Shown piece after piece: positions 8,424-15,658 of a DNA stretch of 22,753 bases. The notes beneath the pieces were generated by a model, which was not told the origin of the DNA, searched no databases, and was given only the letters and a program-made list of their open reading frames with translations. Made by a program: the position numbers and the translations under genes. Each line of letters opens with the position of its first letter. Positions within the stretch are counted from its first letter, which is position 1. The stretch is from Thermodesulfatator atlanticus (lineage in GTDB: Bacteria > Desulfobacterota > Thermodesulfobacteria > Thermodesulfobacteriales > Thermodesulfatatoraceae), in the NCBI GenBank assembly GCA_011321895.1, contig DROK01000056.1:1-22753 (forward strand), read 5' to 3'.

Positions 8424-9803
8424 TCAATCTACCGCTCCACCTACTACAATTTCAGGAATCCGTAAAGTTGGTTGCCCGTCGGAGACCGGTACCCCCTGGC
8501 CGTTTTTGCCACAGGTTCCGATGGCAAAGCCCAGGTCGTTGCCCACCATGTCGATCATTTGGAGGATTTGGGGGCCGTTGCCCGAGATGGTGGCGCCCCT
8601 TACCGGTTCGCCTAAAAGGCCCTTCTCGATGAGGTAGCCTTCGGTGACTTCGAACACAAAATTTCCCGAAATGGTGTCTACCTGGCCGCCCCCCATCTTT
8701 TTTACCAGGAGGCCCTTTTCCACGCTCCTTATGATTTCTTCCGGACTGTGGGGGCCGGGAGCAATGTAGGTGTTTGACATGCGGGGGATGGGGCGATGGC
8801 GGTAAGACTCTCGCCGGCCGTGGCCGTTAGAGGCGCGGCCCTGTTTCATGGCCGTCAGTCGGTCGTAGAGGAAGTCTTTCAGGACTCCGTTTTCGATAAG
8901 CACGGTCTTGGTAGGCCTTACCCCTTCGTCGTCAAACTGATAAAACCCGCGTTGATACATGAGGGTGGGGTCATCGATCACGGTGATGAGGGAAGAGGCC
9001 ACTTTTTGGCCGCACTTGTTGGCGTAAACCGAAAAACCTTCCGTGGCCAGGTCCGCTTCCAGGCCGTGTCCCACGGCCTCGTGGATCATGGTGCCTCCGG
9101 CCTCGGAGGATAATACCACCGGCATCGTGCCCCCGGGGGCCTTGCGGGCCGAAAGCATGAGCAGGGCCCTTCTGGCAGCCTTTTCGGCTATCTCCTCCGG
9201 TGGGGTCTTTGCAAAAATTTCAAGCCCAATGGCACCTCCCAAAGGTTCATAACCTGTTTGAATTACCTCCCCCCTTTTGGCCACTACCTGGACGGCTAAA
9301 AGGGTATAAAGTCTTTCCCCGCTGATCCATTCCCCTTCAGAATTAAGGATGGTGATCTTTTTGTAAACGTCCTGGTAGACCACTTTTACCTGGACGATTT
9401 CAGGCGAAACCCCCCGGGCCACCTCGTTGGCCCGTTGGACCAGGGAGATCTTTTGTTCAAGGCCGGCTTCAAAGGGGGGTTCTTTTATTTCTAAAAAGGG
9501 TATTTGGAGCTCTTCACCTAGGTTTATGGCGTCTGGACCTTCACCCACGATTTGGCCAATGACTGCGGCCAGATCCTCCAGGGCCTTGGTGCTGATTTCG
9601 TTGGTGTAGGCGTAAGCGGTGTGAAAGTCTCCGTAAATTGATCTCAAGCCAACCCCGCAATCTATCCCGGAAACCACCTTTTCCAGTTGGTCCCCTTCAA
9701 GCACGATGTAAGTGCTTTCTGTTTCCTCAAAATAAAGATCCGCAAAAAGTCCCTTACCTTTGGCTTTGCCGAGAACCCTTTCTACCCCCTTAGGTATTAT
9801 CAT
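8424..9803 (-). CDS. tldD: TldD-type metalloprotease
   Basis: Catalytic-type subunit of the TldD/TldE (PmbA) heterodimeric zinc protease that degrades unfolded peptides and processes some modified peptides. The 459 residues fit the family. The metal site HEAVGHGLEAD is at residues 241-251 (His241, Glu242, His246). The C-terminal GTCGKNGQGVPVSDGQPTLR contains the conserved cysteine, a likely further zinc ligand. A Shine-Dalgarno AAGGAG sits 8 nt upstream of the ATG, and the start lies 14 nt inside the end of the pfkB gene. No TldE/PmbA partner is in the window, although the two are often adjacent; it may be encoded elsewhere. Its role in this menaquinone/purine run is not evident from sequence. 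Confidence 0.95.
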   Translation of the reverse strand: MIIPKGVERVLGKAKGKGLFADLYFEETESTYIVLEGDQLEKVVSGIDCGVGLRSIYGDFHTAYAYTNEISTKALEDLAAVIGQIVGEGPDAINLGEELQIPFLEIKEPPFEAGLEQKISLVQRANEVARGVSPEIVQVKVVYQDVYKKITILNSEGEWISGERLYTLLAVQVVAKRGEVIQTGYEPLGGAIGLEIFAKTPPEEIAEKAARRALLMLSARKAPGGTMPVVLSSEAGGTMIHEAVGHGLEADLATEGFSVYANKCGQKVASSLITVIDDPTLMYQRGFYQFDDEGVRPTKTVLIENGVLKDFLYDRLTAMKQGRASNGHGRRESYRHRPIPRMSNTYIAPGPHSPEEIIRSVEKGLLVKKMGGGQVDTISGNFVFEVTEGYLIEKGLLGEPVRGATISGNGPQILQMIDMVGNDLGFAIGTCGKNGQGVPVSDGQPTLRIPEIVVGGAVD

Positions 9804-10734
9804 ACTGGTTTCTCCTTTGGATGAATTCCTCTCGGGAGGGATACCCGCGCCGGCCGTAATCCCGCAGAGAAAGGGCGGCCAAGGAGGCAGCCAGCTCCCC
9901 TGCGGCTTTTAGTGTAAGCCCGGAGAGCAGGCCGGCGATCACACCGGCATCAAAGACGTCCCCGGCCCCGGTATTGTCTACGATACTAGTGGCAGAGACC
10001 GGGCTTATTTCAAACGGCTGGTCGTCATAAATTATGGCCCCCTGAGCGCCCCTTTTAAGACATATCCGTTTTACCTTTTGCCGAAGAAAAGGAAGATCGC
10101 CCCCCAGCATTTCAAGCTCCTGCCTGGTAATGAAGAGAAGGTCTGCCTGCGAGAGTAAGGGGTACAATTTTTTCAGCCCCTTTTGGGCGTAAATTTCTCC
10201 GGGATCAAGGCTAAAGGGCCCCTGGTGCTGTTTCTTAAGTTGCAAATGGAAGGCAAACCCCTCTTCGCTTATCAACGAACTCAGGTGCAGCCATTCTTCT
10301 CTGGAGGTTTGGGCGGGGACCAGGGCGGAGATCTGTTTTTCGTGGCTTCCAGGGCTGACGAAGATGGCCCGGTCTCTCTGGGCGTCAAGGATTATCAGTG
10401 AACAGGCGGTGTGTCCCTTTCTTTTTACCCGGGAGAGATCAACCCCTTTTAGTTCAGCCATCACCTGGGCCCCTTCTTCGTCCTCGCCCACCACGCCAAT
10501 GAAGGCGGTTTTAAAACCCCAGGAGGACAAAGCGTAGATGGTATTGGCAGCAGAGCCCCCGCCGGAGCTGGTCAAAAAACGTCCCCTTTTTTCCAGCCTT
10601 TCCCGCAGGGTCCAAAGTTCTTCCCGGCTCCCCCAAAGCTCCCTTCCCGGTTCCAGCCGGGGGTCGATGGCTTTTAGATCTTCTACTTCGTAAAAGAGGT
10701 CTAAATTTAAAGCCCCTGAACCCACTACCCGCAT
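9790..10734 (-). CDS. PfkB-family carbohydrate/nucleoside kinase
   Basis: A 314-residue ribokinase-fold kinase. Seen: the N-terminal strand with GSGALNLDLFYEV, the sugar/nucleoside-binding segment SSGGGSAANTIYAL (about residues 56-69), GVVGEDEEG, and the C-terminal signature VDNTGAGDVFDAGV with the catalytic base Asp259 and the GAGD anion hole. The substrate cannot be told from sequence. Candidates are a nucleoside (adenosine/inosine type) or a sugar; the neighbouring futalosine and purine genes make a nucleoside conceivable. The AGGAG Shine-Dalgarno is 7 nt before the ATG. It overlaps the upstream Zn-PLC-like gene by 10 nt and tldD by 14 nt, so the three are translationally linked. Confidence 0.85.
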   Translation of the reverse strand: MRVVGSGALNLDLFYEVEDLKAIDPRLEPGRELWGSREELWTLRERLEKRGRFLTSSGGGSAANTIYALSSWGFKTAFIGVVGEDEEGAQVMAELKGVDLSRVKRKGHTACSLIILDAQRDRAIFVSPGSHEKQISALVPAQTSREEWLHLSSLISEEGFAFHLQLKKQHQGPFSLDPGEIYAQKGLKKLYPLLSQADLLFITRQELEMLGGDLPFLRQKVKRICLKRGAQGAIIYDDQPFEISPVSATSIVDNTGAGDVFDAGVIAGLLSGLTLKAAGELAASLAALSLRDYGRRGYPSREEFIQRRNQYDNT

Positions 10735-11411
10735 CGGTTTTCTCCTGAAGGAGTCTCAATTAAAGTTGCCATTTCCGCCAGACAGCGGGTTTCCGCGGAC
10801 TGGAAGCAGCGTTCAAAGAGGAGGGCCAGATTGGTGGGGGCCCGCCGCCGCCTGATTTTGAAAACGCGATAGCTGGTAAGGGAGACCCACTTGCGGGTCA
10901 AAAATAAGTAGCGGTCAAGGGCCAGGGCCTTTATCAAAAAACGGTCCAGCTCCTGGTGGGCTGGCCACAGGAGAAGCCCGCGCAGGAGATACCATTTGCT
11001 GGCCCGGTTTCTTTCCAGGGTCCATTCGAGATAATAATGGATGAGCCTTTCGGGTAGTTCCAGACGGCGTTTAAGGGCAGGGACGAGTCTTTCATGGGCC
11101 ACTTTATCTGCCTTTAAGTGGGCCCCAAAGCCTGCCACAAAGGCCCTTTCGCCCGGGCTTTGGGCCCTGGTCAAAAGTTTTAGATGAGTCTCTTCGTTAT
11201 GAAACAATTTTTTTAAGGTGCCGGAAGAGAGAAAGTAATCGGGGACCAGGTTGCCGTAGAGGAAACACAGGCCCAAAAGGCCCTCAAAAGCGGCGGTTTT
11301 TTCCAGAAATTTCAAGGCCAGTTCCAGGTGTACCCCGGGGCCAAAGGCGTAGGCACAGCCTCCGGTGGCGAAGAAGAAAAATATCAGGCTTAGTCCTAAA
11401 AAGACCCACAT
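10725..11411 (-). CDS. Zinc-dependent phospholipase C-like protein, probably exported
   Basis: A 228-residue protein. An N-terminal hydrophobic stretch (residues 2-17) ends in AYAF, an A-x-A signal peptidase I type site; a Cys lies just before it, but the preceding ATGG is a poor lipobox. The mature part begins FGPGVHLELA, followed by GNLVPDYFL, HNEETHLKLL and GFGAHLKADKVAHERL. This order of His/Asp residues is that of the Zn-dependent PLC/S1-P1-like fold (PF00882 type), common as uncharacterised proteins in anaerobes. The substrate is unknown, and the C-terminal 100 residues are very basic. It is followed by an overlap with pfkB and preceded by the amidohydrolase 12 nt away. The Shine-Dalgarno is weak. 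Confidence 0.72.
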   Translation of the reverse strand: MWVFLGLSLIFFFFATGGCAYAFGPGVHLELALKFLEKTAAFEGLLGLCFLYGNLVPDYFLSSGTLKKLFHNEETHLKLLTRAQSPGERAFVAGFGAHLKADKVAHERLVPALKRRLELPERLIHYYLEWTLERNRASKWYLLRGLLLWPAHQELDRFLIKALALDRYLFLTRKWVSLTSYRVFKIRRRRAPTNLALLFERCFQSAETRCLAEMATLIETPSGENRCG

Positions 11412-11423
11412 CCTGTGGATAAT

Positions 11424-12629
11424 TTAACCATAAAGTCGCCCCAATTGCTCAGGGGGATGGTTAATAAGTCCTTCCCGCTCGTAGAAATTTTCTCCCCAGG
11501 GGATAACCAAAAGATCGGCCCGCACGTCGCGGGTGATAAGGCCGAGGTCTTTTCTCTTTAGGGCCTGCGCCCCCCAGATGGTCGCCATTTTCAAGATGAC
11601 ATCCGCTGGAATCTCGGGGAAAAATTTGGCCACCGCCGCCATTTCCGCAAAAACAGATAACCTGTCGTTACTGGCCAAGCTGTCGGTACCCAGACAGGGT
11701 TTAAGCCCCAGTTTTAACATCAAGGGGACCTTGGGGATACCTACCCCCAGAAAAGTATTGCTTCGCAAGCACAGACAGGGTCTGCTTCCCCTCTGGGCCA
11801 GTAACTCCAGTTCTTCGCAAGAGGCCTGGGTCAAATGGACACAGATGGTGTCCTGGTCAAGGACTCCCAGTTGGTCCAGATAAAAGACGGGGGAAAGCCC
11901 CGGGGGCACGAAAGAAGCCGACCACTGCCCCCTTTCTGCCAGCAACTCCCTGATAGGACCTTTTCCGGTCTTTAAAAAAGTCACCTCTTCCGGGGATTCA
12001 GCCACGTGCAGGGAAAAAGGGAGACCATATTTTCTGGTCCAGCTTTTAATGGCCTGCATCAGGAGGGGTGAGACGGTGTAGGGGGCGTGCGGGGCCAGGG
12101 AATAGGTTACCCGCCCGGAAGTCAGGTTTTCCTTCAAATATTCTTTAAGCGTGCTTTTTCCCCTGAAATCGATGACCTCCCGGAAAAAAACGCTATCAAG
12201 CGGCGCTTCCCGCAGGACGGCCACCGAAAGTCCGGTGTTTCCGTGATCCCCCAGGAGGCCTATTCCCTGCCGCCACATCTCCTTTAAGGCCTCCTGTGCG
12301 GCGGCGATTGTCTCCTCTGGTCTTATTTGACCGCGCAAACGTAAGAGATTTTTGACCCACCCGACGAAAGACCCCGTTGGGGTCAGGCGCCACTTAAGAC
12401 ATGAAAGCTCAAGGTGGGTGTGGACGTTAACCAGGGCCGGCAAAAGCAATACGTCTCCCAGGTCCTGCTCTGGCCCTAAAAACCCCTTTTTGACCCGCTG
12501 GTAAGGGCCGCTTTCCACGATCACGCCCCTGGCCGTGATCACGGCCCCGTCCTCGATGGGAGGCTCCACCACGGGGTCCAAAAAACGGGCGCGGTAAAGG
12601 GTGGGGTCTTTCGAGAGCCTGATCTCCAT
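11424..12629 (-). CDS. mqnX: Amidohydrolase, likely aminodeoxyfutalosine deaminase
   Basis: A 401-residue member of the metal-dependent amidohydrolase (TRZ/ATZ, guanine/S-adenosylhomocysteine deaminase-like) superfamily. Metal-binding pattern seen: VNVHTHLELS (His70, His72), FSLHVAESPEE, ICVHLTQAS and LGTDSLASNDRLSVFAEM, the last containing the conserved Asp. Position 4 nt after mqnC strongly suggests the deamination of aminodeoxyfutalosine to futalosine, the reaction assigned to amidohydrolase-type MqnX in bacteria lacking the adenosine-deaminase-type enzyme. If so, the organism uses the futalosine/hypoxanthine branch rather than direct adenine release. The AGAAGG Shine-Dalgarno sits in the 3' arm of a hairpin formed by the end of mqnC. 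The alternative is another aminohydrolase of unknown substrate. Confidence 0.82.
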   Translation of the reverse strand: MEIRLSKDPTLYRARFLDPVVEPPIEDGAVITARGVIVESGPYQRVKKGFLGPEQDLGDVLLLPALVNVHTHLELSCLKWRLTPTGSFVGWVKNLLRLRGQIRPEETIAAAQEALKEMWRQGIGLLGDHGNTGLSVAVLREAPLDSVFFREVIDFRGKSTLKEYLKENLTSGRVTYSLAPHAPYTVSPLLMQAIKSWTRKYGLPFSLHVAESPEEVTFLKTGKGPIRELLAERGQWSASFVPPGLSPVFYLDQLGVLDQDTICVHLTQASCEELELLAQRGSRPCLCLRSNTFLGVGIPKVPLMLKLGLKPCLGTDSLASNDRLSVFAEMAAVAKFFPEIPADVILKMATIWGAQALKRKDLGLITRDVRADLLVIPWGENFYEREGLINHPPEQLGRLYG

Positions 12630-12633
12630 GCGT

Positions 12634-13695
12634 TCAGCCTTCTATAAGGCTGTAATCCATGCGTCGCCTTCGGGGTTCGTAGCCGGCGTCTCGGATGATT
12701 TTTTCGATTTCTGCAACAGAGAGGCGGTGGGTCACCCCGGCCGCCGCTACCACGTTTTCTTCAATCATGGTGCTGCCGAAATCGTTGGCGCCAAACTCAA
12801 GGGCTATCTGGGCCACTTTGGGCCCCTGGGTTACCCAGGAGGCCTGAAGATTGGGGATATTGTCTAAATAAAGGCGCGAGAGGGCCAGCATTTTTAGGTA
12901 TTCTACCGGCAGTACCTTGGGTACTTTAAGTTCCGTGTGGCCGGGCTGGAAGGGCCAGGGGATGAAGGCGGTAAAGCCCCCGGTTTCGTCCTGGAGTTGG
13001 CGGATCTTTTCCAGATGTTCAATCCTTTCCCGGAAGGTCTCTATGTGGCCGAACATCATGGTAGCGGTGGTCTTCAACCCCAGTTGGTGGGCCGTTCTCA
13101 TCACTTCGAGCCATTCTTCGGCAGAACATTTGTGAGGGGAGATCTTCTGCCGCACCCGGTCCACCAGAATCTCTGCTCCGCCCCCGGGAATAGAAGAAAG
13201 GCCTGCGGCCTTCAGGCGCTCAAGCACCTCTTTGATAGAAAGACCTGCCAGCCGCGCAAAGTGGACTATCTCTGGAGGAGAAAAACCGTGGATATGAATC
13301 TGGGGAAAACGTTCCTTTATCTCCCGGAGCATGTCTTCGTAAAAAGAAAAGGGAAGTTCCGGATGAAGCCCCCCCTGCAGAAGGATTTGGGTCCCACCCA
13401 AGGCCAGGGTTTCCTCAATTTTACGGTGGAGTTCTTCTTGGGAAAGGACATACCCTCGCGGGTCTCCCGGTTTGCGGTAATAGGCGCAAAATTTACACCC
13501 CGAGACGCACACGTTGGTATAGTTGATGTTGCGGTCAATGATGTAGGTAACGATCCTTTCCGGGTGAAGCCGGAACCGGACCAGGCGGGCCCAGGACCCC
13601 AGTTCAAAAAAGTCCGCCTTCTCCCATAAGACAACGGCTTCGTCTGGGGTTAGGCGTTTTCCTTTTTCTATCTTGTCAAATATGTGTTTGAGCAT
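12634..13695 (-). CDS. mqnC: Cyclic dehypoxanthinyl futalosine synthase (radical SAM)
   Basis: Radical SAM enzyme that cyclises dehypoxanthine futalosine in the futalosine menaquinone pathway. The 353 residues carry the CX3CX2C cluster motif (Cys63, Cys67, Cys70 in NVCVSGCKFCAYYR), GGTQILLQGGLHP, IHGFSPPEIVHFA, SIPGGGAEILVDRVR, ATMMFGHIET, FIPWPFQPGHT and FGANDFGSTMIEENVV. The HGFSPPEI and GSTMIEENVV stretches distinguish MqnC from its paralogue MqnE (aminodeoxyfutalosine synthase), which is not in the window. It is the first gene of the minus-strand run and diverges from the histidine kinase across about 97 bp. No strong Shine-Dalgarno is seen before the ATG. mqnA, mqnB, mqnD and mqnE must lie elsewhere. 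Confidence 0.95.
   Translation of the reverse strand: MLKHIFDKIEKGKRLTPDEAVVLWEKADFFELGSWARLVRFRLHPERIVTYIIDRNINYTNVCVSGCKFCAYYRKPGDPRGYVLSQEELHRKIEETLALGGTQILLQGGLHPELPFSFYEDMLREIKERFPQIHIHGFSPPEIVHFARLAGLSIKEVLERLKAAGLSSIPGGGAEILVDRVRQKISPHKCSAEEWLEVMRTAHQLGLKTTATMMFGHIETFRERIEHLEKIRQLQDETGGFTAFIPWPFQPGHTELKVPKVLPVEYLKMLALSRLYLDNIPNLQASWVTQGPKVAQIALEFGANDFGSTMIEENVVAAAGVTHRLSVAEIEKIIRDAGYEPRRRRMDYSLIEG
12635..12652 (-). repeat. 7-bp perfect hairpin at mqnC end masking the next ribosome binding site
   Basis: CAGCCTT - 4 nt - AAGGCTG is a perfect inverted repeat spanning the last codons and stop of mqnC. On the minus-strand transcript its 3' arm contains the AAGG that serves as Shine-Dalgarno for the amidohydrolase 8 nt further on. 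No U-run follows, so it is not a terminator. Coupling of the second gene's translation to mqnC translation is inferred. Confidence 0.55.
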
Positions 13696-13742
13696 GTTTC
13701 ATGGGTAGCAGCCCCTTCCGGCCTCGTCAACGGCAGCAGGCT

Positions 13743-13772
13743 TTGGAGGTTTTTCTCTTTCAATGTTAAAAT
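13743..13772 (+). promoter_or_regulatory. Possible sigma-70-type promoter for the histidine kinase operon
   Basis: In the divergent gap between mqnC and the kinase, TTGGAG (13743-13748) and TAAAAT (13767-13772) are separated by 18 nt, close to the -35/-10 consensus. Transcription would begin near 13779, upstream of the GGAGG at 13783-13787 and the GTG at 13793. This also argues against the upstream ATG at 13763 as start. It is a pattern match only. Confidence 0.4.
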
Positions 13773-13792
13773 GCAGAGAGCGGGAGGAAAAA

Positions 13793-15658
13793 GTGTTAAC
13801 GAATCTTTCTTCAAGCCCCAAACTGGGGTCGTATGACAGGTTTTTAGAAAACATCTTCAACGCCTTAAGGGACGGTATAAGTATCCTCGACCGGGAACTC
13901 AATATTGTCAAAGTCAATTACTGGATGAGGCAGCGTTATGAACACGCTCTACCCCTTGAAGGCAAGAAATGTTATCAGGTTTACCAGCAGCGGGACTTTA
14001 TCTGTCCCTGGTGTCCCTCCATCAAGACTCTCAAGACCGGAATGCCTGCCGAAGAGATAGTCCCCTACGTTACGGACAAAGGGCACGTGGGCTGGATCGA
14101 ACTCTCGACTTTCCCCCTGCGGGACGAAGAAGACAACTTGGTGGGTGTCATTGAACATTGTAAAGACATTACCGAAAAGATTAAAGCCGAAGAAAGGACG
14201 AGGCTTTTGGCCAAGGCCGTGGAGCAGTCGGCTGAGGCCATCCTCATCACCGACCGGCGGGGAAGAATCATCTACCTCAACCCCTCCTTTGAGACCATCA
14301 CCGGCTATCGCCGAGAAGAGGTCCTACACCGGATCCCTAACTTCTTGAAAGACGCCAACCGGGAGGCCTACCGGGACATTTGGCGCACTTTAAGGGAGGA
14401 GAAGAGCTGGCACGGTGAAGTGGAGATCCGCCACAAAGATGGCCATAAACTCTACATTGAACTTTCCATTTCTCCGGTACGGGACGAACAAAACAGGATT
14501 TCCCATTTTGTAGCGGTCTTACACGATATAACTCAACGGGTAGAGCTTGAGGCTCACCTGCGCCGTTCCCAAAAGCTTGAAGCCATCGGGCGTTTGGCCG
14601 GGGGCATCGCCCACGATTTTAATAACATCCTTACCGCTACCATGGGTTACGCGGAACTCCTGAAGAAGAAGGTTTCCGATCCAGTAACCCAAAAATACGC
14701 CGAAAACATCATAGCCTCCATCAAAAGGGCGGGGGACCTTACCAAAAAACTGCTTACCTTTTCCCGTCACCGTTCTCAAACCAAAAGGGTCTTCGATCTG
14801 AACCAGACCCTGGTGGACCTTTATCCTATGATTAGGCGCCTTATCGAGGAGCGAATAGAAATAAGGCTCAAATTGCCCCCCAAGCCCCTCCTGTTAAAAG
14901 GAGATCCCTCTGATATCGAGCAGATCGTCATGAATTTGGTCCTTAACGCCGCCGAAGCCCTGCCCCAGGGAGGTGAAATCACTTTAGAGATGAGGGAACA
15001 AACACCTCCTTTCCCTACCGAAGAGCGGTCTTACGCCTATCTTCGGGTGCAAGACAACGGAAGCGGCATCCCCAAAAAACACCTGGATTATATCTTTGAC
15101 CCGTTCTTTACCACCAAAGAGACAGGCTCAGGGCTTGGGCTTTTCGTGGTCTACAACACCGTCAAGCACATGAAGGGCTACATCACCGTGCATTCTTTGC
15201 CCGGTCAGGGGACCACCTTTGAGATCTATCTCCCCCTTTCAGAAGACCCTTTAGCTCCCCAAAAAAGGCCTGGAGACCAGTCCCAAACCAGCAAAGACCT
15301 AAAAGGGGTTACTATTCTGGTGGTAGAAGACGAAAACGAAGTGCGTCACTTACTAAAAGAAGCGCTTGGTTGCAGCGGGGCCAAAATACTTGAGGCGGAA
15401 AACGCGAATAAGGCCCTTTCCTTTTTACAAAATTACCCTGAGCCTATCCATCTCCTCCTTACAGACCTTGTTATTCCTGGAGGAAGCGGGGCCTATCTGG
15501 CCAGAGAGGCCTTAACTTTAAGACCGGAGCTGAAGGTGCTTTTTATCTCCGGTTATCCCAAGGGCCAGCATCTGGAAAAACTTCCGGGATTTTTTCTGGC
15601 CAAACCCTTTTCTCCCACAGAACTTTTGAAGGTGATCTACGAGGTCCTTGACCCATGA
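13793..15658 (+). CDS. Cytoplasmic hybrid histidine kinase with two PAS domains and receiver
   Basis: The start is the GTG at 13793: GGAGG lies 5 nt upstream, while the in-frame ATG at 13763 lacks a well-placed site. The 621 residues contain PAS 1 (about 13-128), PAS 2 with PAC (about 140-250), a dimerisation/phosphoacceptor helix with His274 (GGIAHDFNNIL), an HATPase domain (NLVLNAAEA, DNGSGIP, FFTTKETGSGLGL) and a C-terminal receiver (about 506-621; VVEDE, phosphoacceptor Asp558 in LLTDLVIPG, conserved Lys in LAKPFSP). No membrane segment is present, so the signal is intracellular. PAS 1 carries Cys60, Cys71 and Cys74 (KCYQVYQQRDFICPWCP), suggesting redox or metal sensing (inference). No DNA-binding partner is encoded nearby. 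Its stop overlaps the endonuclease Q start (ATGA), tying it to a DNA repair gene. Confidence 0.92.
   Translation: MLTNLSSSPKLGSYDRFLENIFNALRDGISILDRELNIVKVNYWMRQRYEHALPLEGKKCYQVYQQRDFICPWCPSIKTLKTGMPAEEIVPYVTDKGHVGWIELSTFPLRDEEDNLVGVIEHCKDITEKIKAEERTRLLAKAVEQSAEAILITDRRGRIIYLNPSFETITGYRREEVLHRIPNFLKDANREAYRDIWRTLREEKSWHGEVEIRHKDGHKLYIELSISPVRDEQNRISHFVAVLHDITQRVELEAHLRRSQKLEAIGRLAGGIAHDFNNILTATMGYAELLKKKVSDPVTQKYAENIIASIKRAGDLTKKLLTFSRHRSQTKRVFDLNQTLVDLYPMIRRLIEERIEIRLKLPPKPLLLKGDPSDIEQIVMNLVLNAAEALPQGGEITLEMREQTPPFPTEERSYAYLRVQDNGSGIPKKHLDYIFDPFFTTKETGSGLGLFVVYNTVKHMKGYITVHSLPGQGTTFEIYLPLSEDPLAPQKRPGDQSQTSKDLKGVTILVVEDENEVRHLLKEALGCSGAKILEAENANKALSFLQNYPEPIHLLLTDLVIPGGSGAYLAREALTLRPELKVLFISGYPKGQHLEKLPGFFLAKPFSPTELLKVIYEVLDP

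Noticed and set aside
12937-13629. 230-codon open frame opposite mqnC (and similar long frames opposite endonuclease Q at 16285-17232)
   Set aside because: These are antisense shadows of well-identified genes; their translations are rich in Pro/Arg/Gly without motifs and lack convincing starts.
13700-13734. Minus-strand promoter for the mqnC run (TTGACG, 17 nt, TACCCA)
   Set aside because: The -10 is a poor match and the start point would fall at the ATG itself, so I do not claim it.
13763-13792. ATG at 13763 as start of the histidine kinase
   Set aside because: No Shine-Dalgarno at proper distance, and it sits in the likely -10 region. The GTG at 13793 has GGAGG 5 nt upstream.
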